DNA of 64,000 bases from Artocarpus heterophyllus (lineage: Eukaryota; Streptophyta; Magnoliopsida; Rosales; Moraceae). A model generated the notes under the pieces. The model was not told the origin of the DNA and made no database searches. It worked only from the letters and a program-made list of their open reading frames with translations. Made by a program: the position numbers and the translations under genes. Numbering within the stretch: position 1 is the stretch's first letter; the number at the start of each line of letters is the position of its first letter. Below are positions 10,737 through 23,480 of the stretch, piece after piece. The DNA is taken from positions 19,242,004-19,306,003 of the forward strand of contig CM046349.1 in assembly GCA_025403435.1 (NCBI GenBank). The letters run 5' to 3'.

Positions 10737-13700
10737 ATGTTTAAAAACGCTTTATCATAGATACTTGACAAAAACCTGTTAACTGGTGAGAATTACAATG
10801 ATTGGAAATGGAACCTGGATATCGTCCTATCCTTTGAGAAACTGAAATATGTTCTGACAACTCCTTGTCCTCCCGAGCCTATGGGGGACTCATCTAATGA
10901 GCAATTCCAAGCGTATGACCGCTGGAAAGATGCTAAATATCAGGCCCGCTGTTATGTTATGGCCAACATGAATAATGTGCTGCAGGCTCAACATAAAGAT
11001 TATGAGACTGCGAAGCAGATCTTGGATAACCTTGAGGACATGTTTGGAGGCCAGGCCATAACAAAGTGGCAAGGGACGCTTCAAAAACTTCTAAACTATA
11101 GACAGAGACCGAGGACATCTGTAAAGGAGCACATGATATTGGTCATGGGTTACCTCACTAAGGCTCAAACCAATGGAGCCAACATCGATGCTGAAACTCA
11201 GATGACTATGGTCTTTGAGACTCTGTCTAAGGAATTTATTCTGTTTAGAGCTACTTTTAACTTAAGCAATAGACGGGATATGACCTTGACAGAACTGATG
11301 AAACAGTTACAGGAGTTTGAACTGCTGATCAGGGAGTCTCCTACGGGTGGTGAGGCCAACTTGGTAGCTGCTTCTGGTTCCAATTCTAACTCTGGGAATG
11401 GAAAGAAGCAACGGGCCAAGAATGGAAAGTCTTCTATTCCTGCTAGCACCAAGAGCAAGAAGAAGAAGAAGACGAACCCAAAGAAGCTTAAGTGTTTCTT
11501 CTGTGGAAAGGTCGGGCATATTAAGAAGCATTGCAAGGACTTCCTTTTCAAAGGAGGTAGGTGTGATCTTCTGTATTTAGAAACCTGTTTAGTTGAGGAA
11601 TCCAGTGACATATGGGTCATAGATTCCTGTGCAACTAATCATGTTTGTGTTTCTCTATAGGGATTCAAAGAAACGAGAAGTCTGCTACGTGAAGACTTCA
11701 CGCTTCGGAGGGGCGATGGATCCTTGGTCTCAGCGGAAGCAGTGGGAGATGTCCATCTTTACTTTGATAATTGTAGGAATTTAATTTTGCAAGATTGTTT
11801 TTATGTTCCTAAATTTAAAAGGAATTTAATTTCTGTATCTTGGTTATTTAAAGACTCCTACGTGGTATCTTTTAATGAAAAAGTGGTGATTCGTAAAAAC
11901 AAATCTTTTATCTATTCTGGATGGATGCAAAATAATCTTTATTTTATCAAACCTAAGATGGACTTATTGCTTAATGCTGAGATAAATAATAATAACTCTA
12001 AAAGACTTAAAACTTCTCACTCTAATAAGACTTATCTTTGGCATTTACGCCTTGGTCATATTAACCTGAATAGGATTCAAAGGTTAGTAAGGGATGGACC
12101 TTTAAGTTACTTAAAGGTGGAATCTATACCTCAATGTGAATCTTGTTTAGAGGGTAAAATGACCAAAAGACCATACGGGTCTAAGGGCAATAGGACCGAA
12201 GGGGTTCTAGAACTTGTGCATAGTGATGTTTGCAAATCGATGAACATTCGGGCACAAGGAGGGTATGAGTACTTCGTCACTTTTATTGACGATTACTCAA
12301 GATATGGGTATGTGTACCTAATGCACCATAAAAGCGAAACTTTTGACAAGTTCAGGGAGTTTCAGGCTGAAGTGGAAAAGCAATTGGGTAGACCCATAAA
12401 GGCACTTCAATCAGATCGAGGTGGGAATACCTTTCTGATGAGTTCTTGGGACACTTGTTAGAGAATGGGATTTTATCCCATTTGACTACACCGGCACCCC
12501 GTAGCAGAATGGCGTAGCGGAGAGAAGGAATAGGACTTTGTTGGACATGATTAGGTCCATGATGAGTTATTCATCATTGCCTTTATCCTTTTGGGGATAT
12601 GCACTACAAACCGCATGTTATCTTTTGAACAATGTGCCTTCAAAATCGGTCCCTAAAACTCCTCACAAGTTGTGGACAAGAAGGAAGACATCCTTAAACC
12701 ATATTCGCATATGGGGATGTCTGGCTCATGTCTTGTTTAAGGATCCGAATAAGTTGGAAGCACGTTAAGAAGTTTGCGTGTTTGTAGGATATCCAAAAGG
12801 GACTAAAGGGGGTTATTTTTATAACCCAAAGGAAAATAAAGTCGTGGTTTCAACTAATGCAACTTTCCTTGAGGAGAGTTACATGGACGACTTTAAACCT
12901 TGAAGCAAAGTGGTGCTTGAGGAGTTAAGGGGTGATTCGTTCACTCCGGAGGTTCTGAATGAAACCGTTCTGATCAGTGTGGAAAAACCAAAAGAACCTA
13001 AACAACAACCTCAGCGGCTTCGGCGTAGTGGGAGGATCAAGCGTCAACCTAAGAGGTATATGTTCAATGGGGAAGTCTTCTTGGCTAAACCAGATGAACA
13101 TGACAGGGATCCTTATACTTACACAGAGATTATAGAGGATGTTGATTCAAAACTCTAGACAGAGGCCATGAACATTAAGATGAAGTCTATGGAGACTAAT
13201 CGGGTCTGGGAGCTTGTGAATCTTCCCAAAGGGGTAAAACCCATAGGGTGTAAGTGGATCTACAAGAGGAAAAGAGGAGTAGATGAAAAGGTCAAAACCT
13301 TTAAGGCTAGACTGGTAGCTAAGGGTTATACGCAAAAGGAAGGAATCAATTATGAGGAAACCTTTTCACCTGTAGCCATGCTTAAGTCTATCCGGATTCT
13401 CTTGTTCATAGCTGCCGCTCTCGACCATGAGATTTGACAGATGGATGTCAAGACGGCTTTTTTGAATGGCTATCTTGATGAGTCCATTTATATGGAACAA
13501 CCAGACAGGTTCAAAGTCGCGGGTCAAGAGGGTAAGGTTTGTAAGCTGCTAAAGTCAATTTATGGACTTAAGCAGGCTTCCCGTTCTTGGAACATAAGAT
13601 TTGATCAAGTGATCAAGACTTATGGGTTCTCACAAAATGTGGATGAACCATGTGTTTACAAACACATTAAAGATGGGAAGGTGGTTTTTCTACTGCTCTA

Positions 13701-14688
13701 TGTAGATGACATTCTGCTAATTGGCAATGACGTTGGGGCATTGTCATCGGTCAAATTATGGTTGACCAAGTAGTTTGACATGAAGGACTTGGGTGAGGCT
13801 AATTTTGTTCTCGGTATCCAGATCTTTCGGGATAGGAAGAACAAAATGATAGCTTTGTCATAAGCTGGCTACATAGATAAAATTCTCAGGAGGTTTGCAA
13901 TGCAGGATTCCAAGAAAGGTGGGCAACCATCTAGGTCTGGAATTACTCTTTCTAAGAAAGACTCTCCAAAGTCTTATGAAGAAAGAGAATACATAAAGAA
14001 GGTGCCTTATGCTTCAACAGTGGGTAGTCTCATGTATGCCATGCCTTGCACACGACCGGATATTTACTATACGGTCGAGATTGTAAGTCGATTTCAGGCG
14101 GATCCAAGACCGAACCATTGGGTTGCGGTAAAGCATATTTTCAAGTACCTGAGAAGGACTCGGGGCTATATGCTTGTGTATTCGGGTGAGGACTTGACTC
14201 CTCTAGGATACATTGACTCAGATTTTCAATCCTGTATGGATTCTAGGAAATCGACTTCTGGGTTTGTGTTTACTCTAGGCGGTGGTGCCATCAGTTGGAG
14301 AAGTGTGAAGTAAGATTGCACTTCAGATTCAACGATGGAGGCTGAGTATGTGGCGGCTAGTGATGCTTCGAAAGAAGCAGTGTGGCTCCGCAAGTTCCTT
14401 GGGGATCTTGAGATAGTTCCTAGTATGGATAAGGCGGTATCACTGTACTGTGATAACAGTGCGGCGGTAGCTAATGCTAAGGAACCAAGATTTCACAAGA
14501 AGAGTAAACATATTGATCGAAAGTATCACGTGATAAAGGACTTCGTTGAGAGCGGGCATGTCACGGTGTGCAAGATCGCGTCAGAGGACAATTTAGCTGA
14601 TCCATTTACGAAGACACTTATAGGGAGAGTCTTCGAGAAACATGTGGAAGCTATGGGGATGCGAGATTTGCTATATTTACTCACTTAG
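10737..14688 (+). pseudogene. Copia A gag-pol polyprotein, broken
   Basis: A single long frame from the ATG at 10737, which aligns with the gag starts of B, C and D. Order: gag; CCHC zinc knuckle at 11493-11534 (CFFCGKVGHIKKHC); protease near 11622, where the catalytic DSG reads DSC; integrase with HLRLGH and CESC zinc ligands near 12045-12145, first Asp in HSDVC, second in SDRGG near 12416; RT from about 13240 with YVDD near 13700; RNase H to the TAG at 14686. Breaks: stops at 10758, 11658, 12502, 12766, 12901, 13156, 13435, 13771, 13861 and 14311, plus one-base deletions near 12423 and 12490. Most stops fit C-to-T or G-to-A changes in Gln or Trp codons, as expected of methylated silenced DNA. 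Not functional. Confidence 0.95.
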
Positions 14689-14689
14689 T

Positions 14690-14702
14690 GCAAGTGGGAG
14701 AT
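14690..14702 (+). other. Copia A polypurine tract
   Basis: GCAAGTGGGAGAT directly before the 3' LTR, the classical copia plus-strand primer. Confidence 0.88.
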
Positions 14703-16724
14703 TGTTAGATATGTATGCCCTAAGGAGTAAAAATGTAATACATTTTTGGAGACATTTTTATCAATAAAGAATTTATTCATTTATATATACCAAATCTTGT
14801 CCTCTTCACGTTCATATTTGTTGAATGTAAGTTAAGCAAACAGTGGTCTGAGACTGTCGATTTAAACCTTAAGAATTGGGCATATGATGGACTAATTATG
14901 CGAAAGATACGATTCTTAAGGTGACGGTCTAAAACATATGATCCGCAATCAAGGGAATAAAGTTGGGCGCTTTATTCATGTAAAGATTGTTATGTTGTTT
15001 ATATCCCTTTAGGGAGATGGTTTGTCTTGACCATCGGAGTTGGACTCCGTAAATAGAAACATTACCACGTTGTCATAGGTGACGATGTGTTCGATCAGGA
15101 CATAAAGTGAATCGATTTGGATTAATAATTCTATCTCAACAAATCGATTCACTTTAGATAGTCATTTGTATTGTATCTTAATCCTGAGATGAATAGTGGG
15201 CCCCTTGTCTCGACTTGTGCCTTTTGATGTACCAAAGGGTGACTCCCACATCTCAATAGTGGTATGCATGTCGGTACGTTGGAGGCATGACTCTTGATAG
15301 CGTAGACTTGTTATTCATAGATATGGAATCCATAGCTCCTCTTTAGGAGTAATGATATCCTCTTATATGTGTTATCCTGTAATTGGAAAACTAGAGCGCT
15401 CAACCATTTGGATGCATAGGTGTAACCTAATGGTATACTGTCTTTGGATGGTAAGTTTTCTAATGGCGAGATAATGGAACGTAAGATAAAAATAATCGGG
15501 AAGGTAAGACAGAACTTGTCCTTAAGCCGATTATGGATTTTCATATGGGGATACGATACACTTTGATATGTCATGGAGACTTAGCTATACGAGCTTCGTA
15601 ATTCTATAAAGTTTGAGAGTGCAGCTCCAAGCTTTTAGTGGAGTAGCGTTGGAGTAGATAATTATGAAATGTATATCTGGGATATTGGGTTTCATAATTA
15701 TCATGAGCTTGAACTTTATAGCTCCATTTTGGTCCCCTTTGCTAGCTCACAAAATCCTGTAACGATACGGCGTGCTTTTTCAATAATTGGTGACTTATGT
15801 CGGATTTATTAGATTGGTTTAAAATTTGAAAGAATCAAATAATTCATGTCTGTTTATTGGATAAATTAATTTTGTAATAAAATTAATTTAAGATAAACTT
15901 GTTGAATTATTGGGATCGGATAATTCTTGTCTGTTTATCGGTTGATTTAATTGGATAAATTAAATCAAGATAAACTTGTAGAATAATTGTGAATTGATTT
16001 ATTTTCTTAGAGATTATCTTGATAAAGTTTGTTTTGATAAGATAACTTTTCTATTAGGTTATTTGAATCAAAACTGAGACTTTATCCTAAAGAATCTCGG
16101 GTGGAAAATAAAAGATTCGCAGAGATATTTATGCGGCAGTTTGGCCTGCCGATCTACGTGTTTGGCCTGCCGATGGGGCTTGTTTGGCCTGTCGATCAGC
16201 AAGAGATAAGATTACGTGTTTTCACACTGATCTTGTCAGATATTGATCCGAACTTGATTCTATTTCGAGTTTTTGAGACCTAATCTGATAAGGACTGACC
16301 CCAGGACCAATCGCTATATAAAAGGAGTGAGTCTCATGATTTACTCAGATCAATTGAGAGATTAAGAGTGATACTCTTCTGGTGAGCATCTGAAAACTCC
16401 CTGAGAGCTTTTGTTCACAAATCACGAACACTAGCTTTGGGTTCTCTTGATTGGTTAGAAGGAGAGTCACCGGTGGAAGAGCTGTACGTGTGAGCCCACA
16501 CTCACTCCGGTCGTGGATAGAGAATAGCAAAGAAGACTAGTTGGTTGAGGCTCTTCTGGAACGTTACTTCTCTTCACGGGTCGCGAAGGTTCTTCGGCAC
16601 ACAGAGGTTAGTAAGATCTGTTTAATTTATACATATAGCATGTCAAACTTGTGTTTTGAAAAAACTATTCTGATGTAAAAAATTTTTAATTTCTGCTGCG
16701 CGCCTCTCACCTATTTTTCCAACA
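14703..16724 (+). repeat. Copia A 3' LTR
   Basis: Same length and ends as the 5' LTR. TATA box at 16315-16322, palindrome cluster at about 16135-16200. It is followed by the target duplication TGAAC and the rest of the gypsy element. Confidence 0.95.
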
Positions 16725-16729
16725 TGAAC

Positions 16730-17862
16730 TCCCTGAAGTCATGATATAAACTTGAACTAGAGTCTTCCCTTTTTCCTTTGCTAGTGTTGCTACATCTTGG
16801 GTTCATCGGCCGATATTGTTGCGGAGAAAACTGATGAAGCTGAAGCTAAAAAAGTCATTGAGGTGGAGATAAAGATTAGGGTTGAGGTTGACGGCTTGCA
16901 CCCTCTACGATTTAAGATCCTCATCAAGCGTTCCTTACTAAGTAGTTCCACGTGATGCGTCCTAGTTGCTGGTAGAAGTGGCAAGGGCTGCTTCACCCGC
17001 TGCTAAATGAACTGTTGCTTCCACCGCTAATGTTACCGTGCTGATTCTTCACCCGAGCTTGGCGATCTCTACTTCTCCTATTGCTCCTTTGGGGTCTCCC
17101 TAATGTTCTTGCCCGTTCCTCGCTGTAGAGAACATAGTCTCCTCCTACCAATAAAGTTGACGAATCTTGCCTACCATAATTTTTGAAGTTGCAAAACCAC
17201 CAGCTGCCATCGGGTAGATGCCTTGAGCCATTCCTAGAACTTGACACACCATTTCCTATCCAAAAGCCACGGTAGATGGAGCAATTTGGCCAACTCATCG
17301 AACTTCACCTCGTATTCCTAAACCGTCATGTCACCCTATCCTATCCGGTAGAAATTGACCATCCTTCGGTCTCCGTATCCCTGCAAAAATAACGCTTATG
17401 GAACAACTTCTTAAATCTTTCCTCGTTGATATTCCTATCCTTCTCTAGACGCTTTGCTTGTTTCACCAGGTGTTAACACCGCCTGCCAACTAATGAGCTG
17501 TGAATTCCACTTACTATGCTACCGGTGCTCCAAGGGTATCCAAATGCTTCGCTTACTGAGTCTAATCAAGATTCAACCACCAATGGGCCTCTATTTCCAT
17601 CGAAATTTAAGGTGGATGCATGCCTAAGCTCCTTAAAGTTCTCACGCCGGTGCCTTTCCTCCAAATTGCCAGATCTAGCCCTTGCTGCCATTTGTCGAAA
17701 AGCGACAAATACAACCCCTATCGTGTTTCCTTCATTAGTGAGACTCACGTCAGCCATAGCTGGATGATGCCTACATGTCATTCTCTCAATTCTAAAAACA
17801 AAATTGGACTGCCAAAGGCTTTTCACTGTTGTACCTATCTGTGCACAATTTCCAAGGTTTAT
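16730..17862 (-). pseudogene. Gypsy gag remnant
   Basis: Minus strand, between the primer site and the copia A insertion. Near 17826-17570 a gag N-terminal stretch is readable (FRQMAARARSGNLEERHR, then NFDGNRGPLVVES, a decayed form of the F-x-G-x-x-DP motif). Near 17430-17280 the capsid core follows in broken frames (RFKKLFHKRYF, then an EYEVKFDELAKLL-like helix). Stops and frameshifts are frequent. The rest toward copia A should be the gag C-terminus and zinc knuckle, but I could not recognise them. Confidence 0.72.
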
Positions 17863-17870
17863 AACCTACC

Positions 17871-17882
17871 GCTCTGATACCA
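17871..17882 (-). other. Gypsy primer-binding site (tRNA-iMet)
   Basis: The minus strand reads TGGTATCAGAGC, an exact 12-base match to the complement of initiator tRNA-Met, three bases inside the 5' LTR. Confidence 0.93.
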
Positions 17883-17885
17883 TTC

Positions 17886-19565
17886 TGTCATGCCTCAAAG
17901 TACGAGTGGTGACGTGATGGATTAATTAAGTTAGTTAAAGTAGATTTTTGATTAAAATTACTAGTTAAATGTTTTAGGGGTAATTTAAAAAAAAAAGTGA
18001 CGGTTTGAAAACTTCTTAAAAGCAATTATTGTTATTTTAAAACAGTTTATCATGAAATGAAATATTAAAGACAGATAATCATAAGTCGGGCCCCACCGGA
18101 CCCACATTAGAGTGCACATATGGTATCGACAATAAAATATTACAATCACAGTCCAATACGAGAGATAGAAATTTAAATAGTACATGCCTTGACTAAAATA
18201 GAGAAATAACCTAAGCATTATTCCTACAACTCACTTGTTGTCTAGTGGTCTCCTTGTAGGTCTTAAGCTGCAATCCACCTAGGGAAAAAATTTTGAAAAT
18301 AGATATAGAAAAAGTGAGCAAAAGGCTCAATAAGACTAAAGGTTCGAAGAACATGTAATTGAATATAATATTTTATTATAGACAAAAGTTATAAAAATAA
18401 TAGATTGAAATTCATTAAACTTATACTTGCTGTCTTGCTTTTTTTCATCAAATCTAACCTAAGGCTGAGTTTTGAAAACATTAAACAAGGTTAGATCTGT
18501 CACAATGTAAGAATCATAAAATAACATAGATAGATTCATAAATTTATTCTGACCATTAATCCATTAGTCATCCATAAAATTTGACTTATTATTTAGCTTT
18601 TAGCAAAGCCATCATAATCACCACCGTGGTGGCCCAACTAGGTTTTGGGGACCTGCCCCAAGGTCGCACTCTCCAGACTCAATCTTTGTAGATGGCATCA
18701 TGCACTTTTGTATATTTATTATTATTTAAATCCTATTTTATCGAGTATTCTCAATTACATTCATTATTCAATTCATTATGATCATTTAATTCTTGATGAA
18801 TAATGAAAATTGTTAAGAAACTTATCTAAACCATTCCTTGAAATCCATTCTAAAGGAAATCACTTTGAAGGAAATCATTTTGAAAGAAATCATTGTGTGG
18901 CCAAAGGCCCCTTTTTGAAGGCATTTAAAAACATTATATCAATTACTAAAAACATTTTTGAAAGAAGCCTTTGAGGCCCAGATCATTAAAAACCTGGTTA
19001 CTAAGAAAGGGGTAAAATTCCTACCTCGATATCTTGCATTGTGACTCAGCACCGCAATTCCGACCTGCTATACGTTAACTCCAAAGAACCACAAACGACC
19101 TCGAATCGGAGCTTTAAAACGAGTTTGTAGAAGCTTAATCTCATTCCTTGACCTCTAATCCAGCTAAGAATCAAAGCTTGGATTCAACAATTTTTCAATC
19201 AAAGAGAGAGGGAGAGAGGGAAAGAAACGCAAAGAGAGAGGAAGCGAGAGAGTATGCTAAGAGAGGGTGAGAGAAAAGGAGGGGGAGAGATTTAAATAAA
19301 GGAAAATTGTGGTTTTGCAAAGTGAAAATCATATTCCAACACATGGTTTTCCAAAAGGGGCATATTAGCCATTTGACAAATTGTTTTGTTTTGAAAATTC
19401 AAAATAACAAACAAATAAAAATAATAAGGAATGATTAAAAATAATTAAAAGTAATACTAATTGGGAATATTACAAAATGATTAAATTAAGTTCAAACTTA
19501 CATTATGGCACACTAATTCACTTTTTTCACACTAATTACACTGAATTAAAAATCAATGTGTTACA
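17886..19565 (-). repeat. Gypsy 5' LTR
   Basis: Partner of 2441-4122, same ends and same internal order including the GA-rich stretch at about 19205-19290. The flank ACATG differs by one base from the GCATG on the other side. Confidence 0.92.
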
Positions 19566-19570
19566 ACATG

Positions 19571-20201
19571 CTTGCCCCACCTTTTAAGCTTGCCCTTTTC
19601 ATTAACTGACAAACTTAATTCTAAGCTCCAGTTTTTTACTGTCAGGCTATACTTAACTGAGAAGGACCTCCATCATGACTTGTTCACTTCCAACATTGAA
19701 AGGACTATGCTTCCTTTCTAACAGAACTAGCATTTCTCATTCGTTGCTTGACTGTACTACTTGACTTAAGGTAAAGTGATTGTTTAGGAAAAAAAATCCT
19801 ACAAAGTAAGGCTTTTTGGAGGGAAAGAGAAGTTTTGAGATAGAGGTAGGGTAGTATTGAGAATTCTAGTCCGAAATCAAAGCAAGTTATAGGGGCGATG
19901 AAGTCGTTTTTCAATTATACCTTTTTTAGGGAAGACAAGCCAATTTTAGTCGTTGGTCAACAGTCGCACTTTCCTATTTTCTTTATGGGTAAATAGATTG
20001 AAGACCTCGCCTATAGGTTTCCCCAGCACACAGAAATAAATAGAACTGCAAGAATTTGAAAGCAGCCTGATAGCGAGGGGTTTCTCATTCTTGCTTTTTA
20101 GGTTGAATAATTGTCATAGCCATAGGCAAAGACTAAGGTTTTCCTCACTTGAAGAACCCTAGACTGTTTTGTTGATTGGTTATGGTGATGTCAAGACTCT
20201 T
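19571..20201. other. Possible organelle-derived DNA, part 1
   Basis: Not a recognised gene. Composition and wording (for example CAGCCTGATAGCGAGGGGT) are unlike the AT-rich nuclear DNA around it and resemble plant mitochondrial spacers. It may continue a segment at about 2200-2440 and go on at 22646, with the gypsy element and the solo LTR as later insertions. No mitochondrial gene was identified, so confidence is low. Confidence 0.3.
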
Positions 20202-22640
20202 TGTGACACCTGTTATTTTCCTAACGGGTATTAAGGTAATTAAATTAATTTTTAGTGTGCCAATCAAAAATTTATTTTATTTAAAATCTATTTCACAATA
20301 TTTATTTCTATCTATTTTTAAATTTTCTAAAATTCTCCTATACTTATCGAGTATGTTTATTGAAAAGCCTTGGAACTTCTAATAAATTTCAAAAATGCCA
20401 TTTTGGCATTATGTGGGTTAAAGTCTCTAGAGGAGACATGAGGATATCTTTCCTAACTACTTTTAATCCTCCTTTTCTTTATTTTCTATGTAACATGCTC
20501 CAATATGTCTCCTCTATAATTGCTTCTGTCACTTCTCTTCAAAGACTTCATCTTTTCATTCTTTTTCTTCCACGGTTCCCACACTCTTCTTCTCATTTCT
20601 TTGCTGAAGCAAAATACTTAGAGAACTTCTTAAGGGTAGCCATAGAAATCAGCCACCATCCCCTCTATTTTAGCCATACCGAAGTCAAGGAACTTGTTTT
20701 GAAGCCATTTCAAGCTTCCAACTAGCCATAATCCGATGTTAGAATCTTATGAACAAATTTAGTCTTTCATTTATAAATTTTTTTTATACTCAATGATTCT
20801 TCAAATTTGTGTTCTTAAACCTGAGTGTATGTTTTGTTGCTACTTCGAAGCATATGTATAAAGTCCAAGTATATATGTCGAAAACAGAAAATTTATATTG
20901 TTAAACTTTGTAATACCTCTATGGGTAATGGCTCTTTCTTGAAATTCTGGGATTAAATGAAAATAAATTTTGTAAATTGGTTTGCATATTTAAAAAGTAG
21001 ACATTCTAAGCTTTTCAACGAGCTATCATGAGCCTAAATTGGAGTTGTATTTTATTTTCTATAATTTTTTTAATTTTCGGATTAGAAACTAGTAAACTTG
21101 CCAATGGTAGTATACCACCCGTCTACCTTAAGTAAACCACCTATTAACCCATGTGCTGGTTGTAGGTAGTTAATCTACCTTTTTGCAAAAGTATACAACC
21201 AGTTTGCCATGGTATACCAGCTGCTAACCTGAACCAAGAACCCAACTTTGCTCACCTTCTAATCCCTTAATGTCTTGCAACTTTTCCAACACTATCCTAA
21301 GTGATTTATGAATCTTATAGGAAACCAAAACATATAGATTACTTATATGTATTTTATATTGTGTTTAAGACAAAAATTGTTTACTTTGGTATTTAAAAAG
21401 AAATTGCATAAAAACATTAATGGCACACTAGAGAGATGGATTTACACATAATTCATTTATAGATATGGTGATATGTTGTGCTTTAGTTTTAATTGTCCGT
21501 ATGCATGCCTTAGGATCATGGGAGTGTGGAGCTAACATTAATTGATTCTGAGATTAAAAGATTATTGATAAGCTTGGAAGGTAGGGATTCTTTTACTCAT
21601 CTTTTGTGAGGTTTTGGTAAATTAAAATTTGGTTGTTTTATGTTGCAAGATATGTATATGATATTTTGAACATGTATGATTATATCTATAACATGATGAT
21701 GTGGAACTCATTCTGTATTGTACAGCGAGGAACATAATGATTTGACAATGTTGTAAATTGAGAAGCATGGTTAGAAAAACTGACTCTATAAATAATAATT
21801 GAATATAGAGGAATGGTGAGACGTGAAGAGGGTAGCGGTTACATCCTTGGACATGAATACGCTCAAAGGTAAAATAGGGGAGGTAATGACGCTCCCTTGG
21901 GTCGAAAGTCTTAGAACACACTATATAATAATCGACTTGGTGAGGACTCGAGGCTTGATGTCCCCTCACCGGACACCCTTGGAATGATTGGAAGGTGGTC
22001 AAGCGTGCCCATTGGGTTTCGATGAGTTGAGTGATACTCTATTGAACATGGATACCTAGAAATAATAATGAATTGTAATATTTGTATATATGTATATGTA
22101 TAAAACTTGGTAATGATTAATTATGGTATCCACGGAATATGAGCATAATAAATCTCATAATTTGGATAATGATGAACTAACCATGCAAGTTTTAACGTGG
22201 TCATGATAAAACCTAAAGGTGAGTAATGGTTGTTCCCTACTGAGCATGTTGTCGCTCATTCTCTCATATTTTCATCTTTTCAGGGCTCACTAAGTGTAAG
22301 GTGGCTACAAGAAAAATAGTTGAGGAACCTATGTAGCTATATTATGTTGGGATTGCCTTAATTGTTAAGACTGTTCTTCATGATAATGTAAGCATCGATT
22401 ATCACATTCTGTGACTGTATTAAGATATGTTGAGGGTTGAAAAGATGATGACGACAGTTTTATGTTATTAAATTTAAGGTGCTATATTAAACTGTAGTTT
22501 AATTGTCATTTATATTTTTATTTTTGATTTGAGAGCTTTTATTTGAGTCCCAGGCAACTTTATTTTTTGAAGTTTTACTTTTATTTTTTATTTTTATTTT
22601 AATTCATTAAAAACTGTTAATCTCATATAGGAGCGTTACA
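20202..22640 (+). mobile_element. Solo Ty3/gypsy-type LTR
   Basis: Starts TGTGACACCTG and ends GGAGCGTTACA, the TG...CA ends and ACACC/GTTACA wording of gypsy LTRs. Near the 3' end is the passage CCTACTGAGCATGTTGTCGC followed by TTTTCAGG, which is common in chromovirus LTRs. Flanking 5-mers are CTCTT (20197-20201) and TTCTT (22641-22645), one mismatch. No internal sequence adjoins either edge. The ORFs inside are not genes. Confidence 0.7.
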
Positions 22641-22645
22641 TTCTT

Positions 22646-23480
22646 CATTTCATCTATCCACTCTTTCACTACGTAGGAAAAAGAAGTGTTCTGTGTCTAA
22701 GATCGTAGAACCGAGTTCCTTTGAAAAAGGGTAAAAATCGTTGCATCAACAAGTACAAGATTTACAACAGCATCATGGCTTGCTTAAGCACATTGTCTTG
22801 ACTTCTTTCTTGGGGAGCTTTCTTTTCTTTTTTCTTTTTTTTCCCGATTTCGATAGGAGGATCAAGCCCTACGTGCTTCTAGGTACCTTAGATCACACAA
22901 TTTCTTCAGCTGGTATAAATGAACTGGTATGTTTAGTGGATTACCATCTTGGTCGATAATCAAACTGCACCACCTGAAAACATCACTTTGAATCGGGTTC
23001 AATCTATAAGTCGGACAAAAAGAAGAGCTCTCCTGGAGTAGTCGATGTCCCACTTCCAATTTTTATTTCTACGTATACATTTTGGAAGCCTTCAGAACAC
23101 CCGCCCTCTTCTTCTCCCCTTCCTGAAGAGGGGTACGAATGGCTGTCAACGGTAAGAAAGTGGTTACATATAAGCAAAAAAATCAGAGGGACTAACTTTC
23201 TTTCAAGAAGGAAGCATGGCCGGTGGGAGAAGATCGATAAAGAAGAGGGATGTAATAAGCTGGCCTTTCAGGTAGAGAAGAAGCGTTCAGCTCCTCTCTG
23301 TGTATAAGGACAGGACGACGATAGAGGTTGTCTTTTTTTCAACGAAATTCAGTCAAGGCCAAGGAGGTCCCCCCCAGAACTTTTTGTTCTAGCGCTCTCA
23401 GGTCAGGCCTAAAATGAGTTGCCAATTAATCCTTTTTTATAGCCGCAAAAGGACTTTATACTCCTTGTTGGCTATATCTG
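22646..23480. other. Possible organelle-derived DNA, part 2
   Basis: Same unusual texture as 19571-20201, with a short frame (22741-22959) that I do not recognise. Its purine-rich passages (for example GGAAGCATGGCCGGTGGGAG near 23211) look mitochondrial. No tRNA, rRNA or named mitochondrial gene could be assigned. Confidence 0.3.

Larger units (their letters stand above)
7035..16724 (+). mobile_element. Copia A: structurally complete Ty1/copia retrotransposon
   Basis: Two equal-length LTRs (2022 bp each, 7035-9056 and 14703-16724) with TGTTAG...CCAACA ends, a tRNA-iMet-type primer site two bases inside the 5' LTR, a long untranslated leader, one gag-pol reading frame in copia order (gag, protease, integrase, RT, RNase H), and a polypurine tract at the 3' LTR. 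It is bounded by the perfect 5-bp duplication TGAAC (7030-7034 and 16725-16729) and lies inside gypsy pol. By eye the two LTRs differ by a few percent, more in the first 300 bp. Gag-pol has several stops and two one-base deletions, so it is defective. Clade within copia not assigned. Confidence 0.96.
2441..19565 (-). mobile_element. Ty3/gypsy chromovirus, decayed, carrying a nested copia
   Basis: Two minus-strand LTRs (17886-19565 as 5' LTR, 2441-4122 as 3' LTR; 1680 and 1682 bp) enclose a tRNA-iMet primer site, gag remnants, pol remnants in the order protease, RT/RNase H, integrase, chromodomain, and a polypurine tract. This order is diagnostic of Ty3/gypsy, and the chromodomain-like C-terminus places it among chromoviruses (Tekay/Del-like is a guess). 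Flanks are GCATG (2436-2440) and ACATG (19566-19570), a target duplication with one mismatch. Copia A interrupts it at 7035-16724; without that insert the gypsy is about 7.4 kb. The coding region is full of stops and frameshifts, so the element cannot move on its own. Confidence 0.9.

Noticed and set aside
11198..11620. 140-codon minus-strand ORF
   Set aside because: Antisense shadow of the Lys-rich end of copia A gag; the same shadow appears at 38139 and 53838.
16345..16530. 61-codon ORF also at 28333-28518
   Set aside because: Within LTR R/U5 of the A family in two copies; no coding signature.
22741..22959. Plus-strand 72-codon ORF with a hydrophobic stretch
   Set aside because: Could be a mitochondrial gene piece, but no protein was recognised and the frame is short.
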